The notes under the pieces were generated by a model that saw only the letters and a list, made by a program, of their open reading frames with translations, was not told the DNA's origin and ran no database searches. Below, one piece after another: positions 33,741 through 43,043 of a DNA stretch of 64,000 nucleotides. The stretch comes from Pseudocercospora fijiensis CIRAD86. Taxonomy: Eukaryota > Ascomycota > Dothideomycetes > Mycosphaerellales > Mycosphaerellaceae. Position numbers and translations under genes: made by a program. Each line of letters begins with the position of its first letter. The first letter of the stretch is position 1. The stretch lies in NCBI RefSeq assembly GCF_000340215.1, contig NW_006921535.1, positions 2,817,122 to 2,881,121 on the forward strand. The letters are read 5' to 3'.

Positions 33741-34024
33741 AGCAAGAGGGTATCGAGCACAGGTTGAGCGAGGTTTTGGATGGAGATAGGCTAGTCATGA
33801 AGAGATACTGTTGTGATGGAGCATTAGGGAATCCACTTGATCGCTGGACGAGCATAGATGCAACCCATCCTCATTCATTCATTGCTGTGTCTCGCCAGAA
33901 GTCTAGCCTAGCTGGTATAGATGATGTCAGAAAGAGCACGGACCTGTACTGAAACTTTCACAAGATGGATCCCTCACTGCACTCCTGACTTGAATCACTT
34001 TCTGAACGCGTCTGTACCAAGGTC

Positions 34025-34204
34025 ATGGGCTTTCTCCAAACCCCCCAGATCGTTCGCAGAGTCGCATTCGGAGCCTTGTTCATCTTCTTTGCACCTACAG
34101 TCGGGGCGAGACTTTACAGCGCATACACACAAGTCGAAATCAGCAAGGCCAGACGCGACGCAGAGTTGGAGCGCATCAGAAGGGAGAAGATCGAGGGTAG
34201 CTGA
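34025..34204 (+). CDS. 59-residue single-pass membrane protein, unassigned
   Basis: Frame of 60 codons from ATG to TGA. It starts MGFLQTPQIVRRVAFG, has one hydrophobic helix (GALFIFFAPTVGARLYSAY) and ends in a highly charged helix (ISKARRDAELERIRREKIEGS). This layout (short basic N-terminus, one membrane span, charged coiled tail) resembles small mitochondrial inner-membrane proteins. I cannot name the family. It lies in the housekeeping island between OSH3 and UBC12 on the same strand. Confidence 0.55.
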   Translation: MGFLQTPQIVRRVAFGALFIFFAPTVGARLYSAYTQVEISKARRDAELERIRREKIEGS

Positions 34205-34506
34205 GCGGAGAGCCTAAGGATTTAGTGGCAGGCAAGGTAAGTGAATGTTGCTGCTCATGTGCGGCGTGCCTGCCTGCCTTGCGCCATTAAGGTTTGTCAG
34301 GCGGAAGGTGGGGCACGTGCTCCCTGCTGAGATGACCCAAGTCCGATTCCACTTCCGAATCTTCGACAAACATCTACATTCCACTCGAGCCTTTTGCGAC
34401 TGACTGAGACTGGCGTTAGATCTTGGGAAAGGCTGCGAGAATACCATCGCCCACGCCCAAGCCTCAACAGCCGCACTTACCACGCTCCACTCGGTTCGCC
34501 GCCAAG

Positions 34507-35117
34507 ATGTTGAAGATATGGAGTATGAAGCAGCAGCAGCAAAAGAATGACGCTGCTGCTGGCGCATCCAAGAAGAAGAAAGTCACAGCCGCTCAGTTGC
34601 GTGTACAGAAAGGTGAGCTGCGATCCCCGAAAGCACAATCGTACAGGACAATCACTAACATGTCTTGCCCGCAGATCTCTCAGAACTCGCCCTCGGCTCA
34701 ACAATGAAGACCGTCTTCGAAAACCCCGACGATATCCTCAACTTCACCCTCATCCTCACACCCGACGAAGGCCTCTACAAAGGTGGCGTCTTCAACTTCT
34801 CCTTCGCCATCACCCAGAACTTCCCCCATGAGCCACCGAAAGTCAAATGCAAAGAGAAGATCTATCATCCAAACATCGACCTGGAGGGCAACGTGTGCTT
34901 GAACATTCTTCGAGAAGACTGGAAGCCTGTGCTTAACCTGAATGCGGTTATCGTTGGGCTGCAGTTCTTGTTCTTGGAGCCTAACGCGAGTGATCCTCTC
35001 AACAAAGAGGCGGCGAATGATCTTATGAGTGATCGCGATAGGTTCAAGAGGAATGTGAGGAGTGCCATGGCTGGTGGCAACGTGAAGGGTGAGAGCTTTG
35101 ATCGGGTGATGAAATAG
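34507..35117 (+). CDS. ubc12: NEDD8-conjugating enzyme Ubc12
   Basis: Exons 34507-34612 and 34675-35117 (62-bp intron), 182 residues, the normal size. The N-terminus MLKIWSMKQQQQK is the Ubc12-specific extension that docks the NEDD8 E1. The UBC core has IYHPNIDLEGNVCLNILRED with the catalytic cysteine near residue 110 and the HPN motif just before it, then PVLNLNAVIVGLQFLFLEP. It accepts NEDD8 (Rub1) from the Ula1-Uba3 E1 and passes it to cullins, activating SCF-type ubiquitin ligases. Splice join restores QKDLSELAL. Confidence 0.95.
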
Positions 35118-35867
35118 GAGGAGAGGGATAGACCAACCACACAGTCTAGTGGCAGAGAGCATTTCTGACCCTGCTCGTGCCGCGATGGCTTTGATACTGG
35201 CTAGCAAGAGGCCGGGGTCTGTGGGTTGCGCAGTCCTTGCGCATACCTATTGCTGCGGCTTCAAGGCGCTTTTGGTTTTGCGTACGATACCCACGAATGG
35301 CGGAGCGACCGCTCGATACACGATTTCCTTGATGTCTCTTAGCGACCCACTCTCTCCCAAACCTCGGCATTCCCTTCCCGATTTGGTCACCCATCGAGCA
35401 TCAGCGTGGAGCAGCAGCGACGGAGCGCGTTTGCAGAATGGATGCAAGGAATTCAAATAGCAAGATACCACCACTCAAACGACACGACACCATTGAAGGC
35501 GACACACTCACAGCGCGGGGCTCCCACCAGGAGTAGCAGGAGGTGGTGCATTATTCCAGAGTTGTTACGGAAGGCACTATGCTGCATACAGCGTCGGCGG
35601 AATCATTCAGTCATGAGCGAGGGAAACACGAAGACATGCGAACAGAGCTAGATTTAGATGCTCAATCCTTCACCTTAGTACTAACTCTTGCCTCTCTCTC
35701 TCTCTCTCATATGCGTTCTCATGTGACTAGCACAATGTTCTCTCTAATCTGCGCATGCGCAGCTTTCATTCACCACTGTCGTATATATATCTCACTCGAT
35801 CACTAACTAAATCTACATCCAACGCCCATTCCCTCCCTCCCTCCCTCCCTCATATTCATATGCATCC
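35118..35867. repeat. convergent intergenic region with (TC)n and (CCCT)n microsatellites
   Basis: A CT-dinucleotide run at about 35693-35710 and a (CCCT)n run at about 35833-35852 lie between the convergent UBC12 and MOSC genes. No gene seen. Confidence 0.6.
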
Positions 35868-37073
35868 TCACAACTCCTCAAACGCTCTCACATTATACAA
35901 ATGCCGATCCGTCGTCTCCAAAACCTCTAATTCCGCCCCAACCGCAATCTTGCCCTCACTCTTCGGGAGACACATCATGCCAAAACAAGGCTTCCACTTG
36001 GCCGGACCCCCCTCATCAACCCTCCGAAACTCCATCAACGTATCCCAAGGCTGTGTGGGATTCTTCTCCGCAGTCTCAGGGTTCACGTTCGGCACCTGAC
36101 ATCTCGCACAGCGCGCCACGACGTCGAGATCGATTTTATACAAAGCTTCTTCGGCCGGGATGGACGTGTTGATGCGGATGCGCTTCCAGGTGTCTTCTTC
36201 CCAAGGATGGGAGTCTCGGCCGCGGATGATGATGTTGGGACGGAAACGTTCGATTGTCAGCGCGTCTTCGGTTTCTGAGGGGAGATGGAGGCGTTTGTTG
36301 AGGTCTTTGAGGGATGCCTCGGAAGCGATTTGTAGGGACATGACGTCTGCGAAATGGTGGGGGGTTTCTTGGCCGTAGAGTTCTTTGCGGCCGTTGATGG
36401 CTACCATGCGGGACGTGGGACCTTTGTAGACTAGTGCGACGGGTTTGGAGAAGAAGTCGGTGAAGATGGAATTGATTTCGTCGGAGTAGAGGTAGCCGTC
36501 TGTGTCTTGGTCCCAAATGTTGACGGTTTCCAACGTTGTGTTCTTTTGGAGCCAGGTTTGGGTAGGGAAGGCGGGGACGACGACGCGACTGTCGCGGCCG
36601 TGAATGGAGATTTCGAGCATTTGTTGACCTTTGAACTCGTCTTTGCCTTCGATTATGTTGGTGTCGATTAGTGTCATGGACGGGTCGCCACGGATTGTGA
36701 GGAATTTCTTGTCGGCTTTGTTAACGAACATCCAGTTTCGGTCAAGGGTGAGGCCGGATTTTTTGAGGCGTGTTGAGTCGATTTCAATTCCGCGGCAGGA
36801 CTTGATGGGGTAGATGCGGAGGGAGATTACTTGGCTGGGTGGCGGGATGGGAGGGCGGTTCTTCGAGTCTACCACTCCTTGACCTGTGGCGATGGCAGCG
36901 TTGATTTTGTCCTTCGTGGGGTCGACTGTGTTGCCCATGTTGGTGTATAAGCCAACAGATACTATGCCGATGACCACCGCGATGAGCAGAAGCCCCGACG
37001 TCTCGACTTTGCCATCCCAGAATCGTGGATTTCGCAGGAGCTCCCGAATGTGCTCTACGAAGCGCTCAAACAT
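35868..37073 (-). CDS. MOSC-domain (mARC-like) molybdenum cofactor protein
   Basis: 401 residues from the ATG at 37073 (MFERFVEHIRELL); single exon. An N-terminal membrane segment (LLLIAVVIGIVSVGLY) precedes a MOSC N-terminal beta-barrel (ISLRIYPIKSCRGIEID, LTLDRNWMFV) and the MOSC domain (RFRPNIIIRG, CARCQVPNVNPETA, CFGMMC). The cysteine in CARC (about 325) fits the molybdenum-ligating position of mARC proteins. Family members reduce N-hydroxylated compounds with cytochrome b5 and its reductase, at the outer mitochondrial membrane; that activity is inferred here. The 3' end uses a very C-rich, low-degeneracy strand. Confidence 0.85.
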   Translation of the reverse strand: MFERFVEHIRELLRNPRFWDGKVETSGLLLIAVVIGIVSVGLYTNMGNTVDPTKDKINAAIATGQGVVDSKNRPPIPPPSQVISLRIYPIKSCRGIEIDSTRLKKSGLTLDRNWMFVNKADKKFLTIRGDPSMTLIDTNIIEGKDEFKGQQMLEISIHGRDSRVVVPAFPTQTWLQKNTTLETVNIWDQDTDGYLYSDEINSIFTDFFSKPVALVYKGPTSRMVAINGRKELYGQETPHHFADVMSLQIASEASLKDLNKRLHLPSETEDALTIERFRPNIIIRGRDSHPWEEDTWKRIRINTSIPAEEALYKIDLDVVARCARCQVPNVNPETAEKNPTQPWDTLMEFRRVDEGGPAKWKPCFGMMCLPKSEGKIAVGAELEVLETTDRHLYNVRAFEEL

Positions 37074-37429
37074 CTTGACGGTGGAATGAATGTCTATTGA
37101 TGGAAGCCTCTTGGACAATCGAGCGCGAGGAAAGGCGTCGGTATACCGGGCGGTATTCTTATGAGTTTTCCCGACACCCGCCTTCTAAGCACATTACCGC
37201 ATGCGGTAGCTCGCGCCGAGCGTTGGATGCAATCCTGCGAAAGATTCAATACGCTCGCTCCCCAGCGAGAGAAATGCTTCTCCGGTGTCGAGCGCCGCCT
37301 TTGTTCATGTGATATGTCAGCACAGACGTGGAGTTGCAGTGAAGGAAAGGGATGGAGATGGGACGTGAGGTGAGGAGCCCGAGACATTGGAAGTCTTGGC
37401 AAACACAATTCCGTTATAACAACCTTATT

Positions 37430-37932
37430 TCATCCAAGGTCGTGTACCTCCTCTCCTTAATACGATGAAGCGGACGAGAAAATCATCGCTGCGTAGTATA
37501 AGGCAACATCGACTAAGCCGAGAAGATATGTAGATAATGCTTACTTTCTTCTAAAGCAAGTACCTAGAAGTCGAGTTTGCGGAATCCGAGCACTCTATAG
37601 CGCTATTCTATCTCGCTATTTTCGAGCAAGTATAACGTCTAGCTAAAGAAAAAAGTAGTCTTATATATTTTAAGTTGTTTATAGCTCTCTTAAACAACAA
37701 TAAAACCCCTTAACTAATACCTACCTACTATCTAAAATACTAGATAAAGACTCTGCCCCCTCCCCTAGCTCTAAGTCTTCCTAATCCGCTATAGCTAAAC
37801 CGACCTTCCCCTCGTACCTCGTAGCGAGCAACAAATCCTTACTATAGGAAACCTCGTATATAGAAAAGGAAAACTTATCGATCCCTTCCTAAATCGTAAA
37901 AGTATATATTTTCGCTATAAACGAAAGCTATA
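37430..37932. repeat. RIP-degraded host repeat left of element 2
   Basis: TpA-rich, no open frame. Comparable sequence continues to the right of element 2 (41342-41500), so element 2 probably inserted into an older repeat. Confidence 0.5.
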
Positions 37933-38049
37933 CTAGGTTTTCGGAGTTACGTAAGAATGCTAAGCCTAGTAGAGCCGCATACCGAATATTAAACTAATCT
38001 ACTATGTTGTCGCATTTTTAATAGTATAGGCCTCTTATAGGTATTGTTC

Positions 38050-39208
38050 CTCGCTCTTTATATACTATAGTAACTCGTAAGAAGGATATAAAGCCTCCGC
38101 CTAAGCGGCGCGATAGTATTAGTACTAAAATACCTAAGAAGATAGTCTAGAAGGTAAAGTAGCTATTCGAAGGCGGTTTCTCGATAAAAGACATTTATAA
38201 GAAGAGCGGCGTAGTAGTATCGACGCTATATCGCTAGCGCGTTAATTATAACTTATTTAGCGAGTGTTACTACCCTACTCGAGGCAAGCTAGGTCTACAA
38301 ATAAAGCTAATAGCGGAGATACGAGAGGTAAGCGATAGACGGTATAAGGTAATATTTCTGCTAAGTTGTTAGTAGTAGCTCGAAGAATACCTATACGACC
38401 GTCTAGAGGCCTATCTCGAGGAGATATATATCGAATTATACGATACCTTCGGAGTCTAAGTCGCGCTTAGCACTGTCTACGATTGCCTAACTAAAGTAAT
38501 AAAATAGAGTCGCAAAGCAAGCCGAAAAGTAGCCTCTAAGCGTAATACGTTAAATAGGGCGGTTTAGAGTAAGAAGTGTAAGAGTTAGCCTATCGAGAAG
38601 TTAGTCTTCTTAGACGAGATAGTATTAAATAAGAAGACTACTTACCGCAAATATAGCTAGTCGCTATTAAACGTAGATTATTACGACTTCTAGTATATAT
38701 AGCGGCAGAAGAGGTTGTTAGTATTGCTAGCCTTAACGATAAATAGATATCTTCCTTATATACTCTATATCGAAGGAGCTATAGATTAAGTTATATTCGA
38801 CGACTAGCTCGAGAATTAGGTTCTACCGCTTCTTAAAGGTCTTAAGATAATCTTTATAATAGACAACTACAGTATTTATTATAGCGACAACGTTAAAGAT
38901 ATTATTACTATAGCCGGCTATAAACTCGAGTATTTGCCGCTATACTTACTAGATCTAAACCTAATAGAACAGACCTTTAACGTACTTAAAATATAGATAA
39001 AGAAGAATAAGGAGCGATAGAAAGAATACGCTAACTTTGCTAACTTCCTTATATAGGCTTTAGACTATATTGTAGGCTTAGATATGCGCAAGCTCTTCGA
39101 ATATAGCGGTTATAACGTTAATAGAGTTGAGCTAGATTAGATGTTACTCGGCTTCGATACTCTACTAGTATAGTACTATACTACGTTTATAATATTGTAC
39201 AAAAATTA
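38050..39208 (+). pseudogene. element 2 DDE transposase remnant
   Basis: Near 38850 the plus strand reads KIIFIIDNYSIYYSDN; 34 residues after the aspartate comes the glutamate of EYLPLYLLDLNLIEQTFNVLK (cut here), the Tc1-type DD34E pair. A helix-turn-helix-like start lies at about 38160-38260. Stops are TAG/TAA, and prolines of the usual YSPDLNP block are now leucines (C to T). Confidence 0.7.
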
Positions 39209-39409
39209 ACAAGCTCCTTAAGAATATATATATAAAGCTCCTTGTTTATTTTTATACTATAATATTGCGATGTAGTAGTAAAAGAAAGCGAGGGAGGCTA
39301 CTAGATATATATACGGGTAGTTCCGCTTTTTATACAAAGCAAATTGCGGAGATTCCGGAAGAGCTTCTCGTAGCTAGCAACTATAATTAATACACTTCTA
39401 GCGGAGGAA

Positions 39410-41180
39410 TAATTAAGTAACTAAGCTGTCTATTTGCTAGTAAACTACTTATTAATCTTATAGTAAAAGTACGTCCTTTACTCCGTTATAAATGTCGTTA
39501 TTATTAGTATAGGCTACTATCTGCTCTACTTAGCTAACTTCTGCTTCTAAAAGCGCTTAAGGCTGTCTCTTATTAACCTATAGTCGCCTTTAAAGAAGCC
39601 TAACTCCTTCTACGCCTTTATCGATAGCTTATAGATCTAATCGCAATTATATCGCTCCTTTACGAAGTGATCTTCTATCTTTACAAGCTATTTACTGTCT
39701 TCCGCCTTTAACTATTCCGGCTACTTTGCTACCTACTTAAAGAACTATCGAAGAAGGCTTCTTAGCGGTGTTCCAAGTATTATAGCAACTCTCGAAGGTA
39801 TAGGTAATTCTTCCTTAGGTTAAGAAGTAGAAGCAGAGGTAGAAGCGGAAGCGGAAGTTGTCTTAATTAGCTTCTATAAAGCTATATTAGAGGCGAGAGT
39901 CTAGGCTATCTTAAACAGCTTAGATAGATTAGCTAGCGTAGAGTAACTACGATAAGGAGTATATAGATTAGGAGGTTGTAGTATAGTAATGCCTATTACC
40001 TTCCATTTCTTCCTTTAAGCTTCTTCCTTTATATTCTTAGTAAAGGTCTTTATTTGATTAATAGCCTTCTATAGCGGGTTCTTCGAGTCTACCCCTTCTT
40101 TACCCTTATTATAGGCGTTACTCTAGAGCGTAAATAAGACCTATAAAAGCTAGAGGTAATGCTTTAGAATATCTAGCAGGTCCGGAGGTAGATAGCACTA
40201 TTTATTAATGTTCTTACAGCTAATAGTAAAGCAAGTGTTGTTACCCTTAATCTTAGCTATCCGATTGCTATAGAGCGAGCGCTGTTCTATAATAAAGGCT
40301 TTACTCTAGATAAGCTATTAATCGTTAGGTTTCAACTTGCTAACCTTCGGTAGAGCGATAGGCGCTTCCTTTACGGCTGTTCTAAACTTAATGTTAATCT
40401 TAATGTCCTTCTTATTCTTACTATTCTACTTAATAGCCCTCTTAAGAGCCTTCTTATAATTATCCGCTATAAGAAGTTAGTATAAAGTATACCTATAGCT
40501 CTAGCTAAGAGCCTTACCTAACTTAAAGGTTTAATAGAGCTAGTCGCTCTTATTTACTCTAGTGCCTTTATAACTAATAACTAGTAGTCGACTGCTAATA
40601 AACAACCCTTTACGGCGCGCCTTATTAACAGCCTATTAGAAAGCTCTATTACTATATTTAGTCGAGAGGCCGATACGCTTAAAGTTGTCGCTTAAGAGCG
40701 GCGCCTTCTAATTGCCTTAGAAGAGGCGCTAGGCCTATAAGTATTGCAATTCTTCTTTACTACTATTTGTCTTAATATTATCTTCTAACTTCTATACGCT
40801 ATTAACGAATCTACCTAGTAGAGGCTTAGCGGCTAGTATCTTCTAAGCTAACTTCTTCGAAGGTAAGAAGGCCGCAAGGCGCGTTAAATCGCCCTTAATA
40901 ACCTTAACTTCTTTACTAATAGCAGTCGCGGCATTATTATTATATAGTATATTCTATAGCTTCTACGCCTCCGGATCGTTCGCGCGTATATCTATTAACT
41001 TCTTTACCGCCGTAGACCTTATATTCTTCTTTAGTAGCGACTCGCGCCTTTTAATAGCTTCCTTATACGCTAGCAAGTCTTTCTTAACTAGTTTCCTCGA
41101 TCGCGAGGCGCGTATTAGCGGCATCTCGAAATACTACTTTACGAAGTCGCTAGCGGTATATAGGAAGAGCGTTAATACTA
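39410..41180 (-). pseudogene. element 2 ORF1 remnant (accessory protein)
   Basis: Minus-strand reading, homologous to ORF1 of element 1. Shared pieces are KLKPND, RIAKIKGNNTCFTISCKN (spaced cysteines), and near the C-terminus KELGFFKGDYRLI followed by SLKRF. No known domain. Interrupted only by TAG/TAA in the parts I read. Confidence 0.55.
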
Positions 41181-41499
41181 GTTCTAGCGATAGGAGGAGG
41201 ATAATAGCTATAATAGCGGTATAAGGGTACGATTTAAAGTATATAGTAGTAGAAGAGGAGCAATCTACCTAGTAAACTATATAGACAACTGCTAAGGCTC
41301 TGCTATTCTTAGCATTCTTAGGTAACCCCGAAAACCTAGTAAGGACGTATAAACTTTTTATCGAGAAAGACGGAGGATAGGTATAAGGTAGGTAAGTAGT
41401 AATAGAACTATATCGAAAAAAAAAAGAAAAAAATAGGGGAGATCTTATATAGATCCTAAGAGTTAACTTCTAATAGATAGCCGATACGAAGGTCTCTAC

Positions 41500-42220
41500 T
41501 GTAAGGCGGAAGCCGAGGAGGCTTGGCGCCAAGCACGTAGCGACCCTAGCCTATAAGTGCGCCCGAGATCTACGCTTAGTAAGCGCGGATACTTCCGATC
41601 TTTTGTCGCGGCGTAAGACGCTAGTAAACGGGCGCACTAGTGCAGCGGTCTGACACAGTATCCGCGCTTTACGGTCTGCAGGTTAAGGTCGCGCGTTCGA
41701 TTCTCGGCGTACGTTCTTAGCCGACCAGGCTGATCCTTGGCAGACGCGGCTTCGGAGGTGCCTGATTGCCTCAGGCGCGCGACTCGGCTGCAGGCGCACC
41801 TGCCTTGGAGGGGTCAGCTTATAGGCTTGTTTGTCAGATTGCGACGCAATTCTGATTGGATGCTTAGCTGCACGTTCGGGTGCGGGGCATCAGATTTCAT
41901 TGGCTCGGCTGTACGTTCGGGTGCGGGGCATTAGAAGATTTCATTGGCTGCTCGGCTGCACGTGCGGGTGCGGGGTATGCCAAGGCTGACTGGCTGCAGG
42001 GCCGCAGCCAAAGAAAAGGGAAGCGCGTGTAAGGCGGAAGCCGAGGAGGCTTGGCGCCAAGCACGTAGCGACCCTAGCCTATAAGTGCGCCCGAGATCCA
42101 CGCTTAGTAAGCGCGGATACTTCCGATCTTTTGTCGCGGCGTAAGACGCTAGTAAACGGGCGCACTAATGCAGCGGTCTGACACAAGTAAACGGGCGCAC
42201 TAGTGCAGCGGTCTGACATC
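41500..42220. repeat. direct repeats of a tRNA-like (SINE-like) unit around a minisatellite
   Basis: A ~155-bp unit (starting TGTAAGGCGGAAGCCGAGG) occurs at about 41500-41655 and again at about 42029-42183 with only a few differences. It ends in TAGTGCAGCGGTCTGACA, which resembles an RNA polymerase III A box. Downstream of the first copy GCGCGTTCGATTCTC at about 41690-41705 resembles a B box, 41 bp away. The A-box end is repeated a third time at 42187-42218. The block is largely free of RIP. Confidence 0.6.
41850..41990. repeat. three-copy GC-rich minisatellite
   Basis: Three tandem units built on GCTGCACGTTCGGGTGCGG, separated by GATTTCATTGGCT, with small indels. CpA/TpG are kept, so it escaped RIP. 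Confidence 0.7.
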
Positions 42221-42221
42221 T

Positions 42222-42494
42222 ACCCTCCGCTCCTCCTACGGCCTCGATATCGACATCGACAAACTAAACCCTAGGATATCTAGCGCGACGGCCGCGAAGA
42301 CGGCGAATCTCCCCTAATAAGTTAGCGACTATACGGAATCGATTCGTTAATTTCCGAGATTTAGGAACCTCTTCATGACTACCGAGAAGCCGAAAGATGT
42401 TATTATTGTTGCGCATGGACATTTGACTCGGGCTTTTGCGGAACGTTGGTTGGGGATTGGGTTTCCTTTGGAGGAGGGGAGGAGGGAGGAATGA
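42222..42494 (+). pseudogene. C-terminal remnant of a histidine-phosphatase (phosphoglycerate mutase-like) gene
   Basis: One continuous frame ends at TGA 42494. The 3' part is clean and has KDVIIVAHGHLTRAFAERWLG, in which HGH is the second catalytic-histidine block of the histidine phosphatase superfamily. The 5' part (42222-42370) stays in the same frame but carries three TAA stops, as expected from CAA to TAA changes by RIP. The N-terminal half with the RHG motif is absent: repeat DNA begins at the break. The gene is dead. Confidence 0.75.
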
Positions 42495-42735
42495 GGAGTT
42501 TTGTAGTTTGTGTTTGATCGATAGGGGTTGTAGGTTAGGGAGTTAAGAAGGAAGAAAATCGATCATGCCCTTTCATCCTCCTCGTATCCGCCGAACTCCG
42601 CCAAGCTTTTCGCATGCAGAAACCAGGAGTCAGGACAGACATTCTGAATCGCGCCGGCCGCAGGGAAGATGTCTGTCAATAACGTGTTTGCTCGACAACT
42701 TGCCGACTAGCCGCACCATATATGCTAAAAAGATC

Positions 42736-42771
<36 letters not shown>

Positions 42772-43043
42772 GCGCAAGAAAATGAACGTCCTCGAACCTC
42801 ATCCACCACATGGCGATATGCTACGCTCCAAACGCCACGCTGATCAATCTCACAACACACACTCACTCTGACCACAAATGTTTTCAAAGTCAGACATTAC
42901 AATACAATACATTAATGCGCCGCGCCGGATCCTGAGGTTTCGTAAGTTCCCTGCTCCAGGGAGTTTTGTTCTTCGTGACTTCGTTTCGTAATGTGTAAAG
43001 GCTTTCTACCTTATTCTTTTCTGCCGTGGGTATCTTCAGTATG
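42495..43043. repeat. intergenic region with (CT)n microsatellite
   Basis: A CT run of about 30 bp lies at 42737-42768. No credible gene. Confidence 0.6.

Larger units (their letters stand above)
37933..41339. mobile_element. element 2: two-gene Tc1/mariner-type transposon, RIP-degraded
   Basis: Flanked by TA (37931-37932, 41340-41341). TIRs of 32 bp run from CTAGGTTTTCGGAGTTACG to TAAGAATGCTAAG (37933-37964) and in inverse at 41308-41339, with two mismatches. They are clearly related to those of element 1 (shared CTAGGTTTT...GAATGCYAAG). Contents are a plus-strand DDE transposase remnant and a minus-strand ORF1 remnant that converge, mirror-image to element 1. Sequence just inside the right end (41140-41280) matches the inside of the left end of element 1 (12760-12910). 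Confidence 0.82.

Noticed and set aside
41630..41715. A genuine tRNA gene
   Set aside because: A- and B-box-like motifs are present, but acceptor, anticodon and T stems do not pair well, so a tRNA-derived repeat is the better reading.
41737..41934. 65-codon frame in the minisatellite region
   Set aside because: It is translation of the GC-rich tandem repeat.
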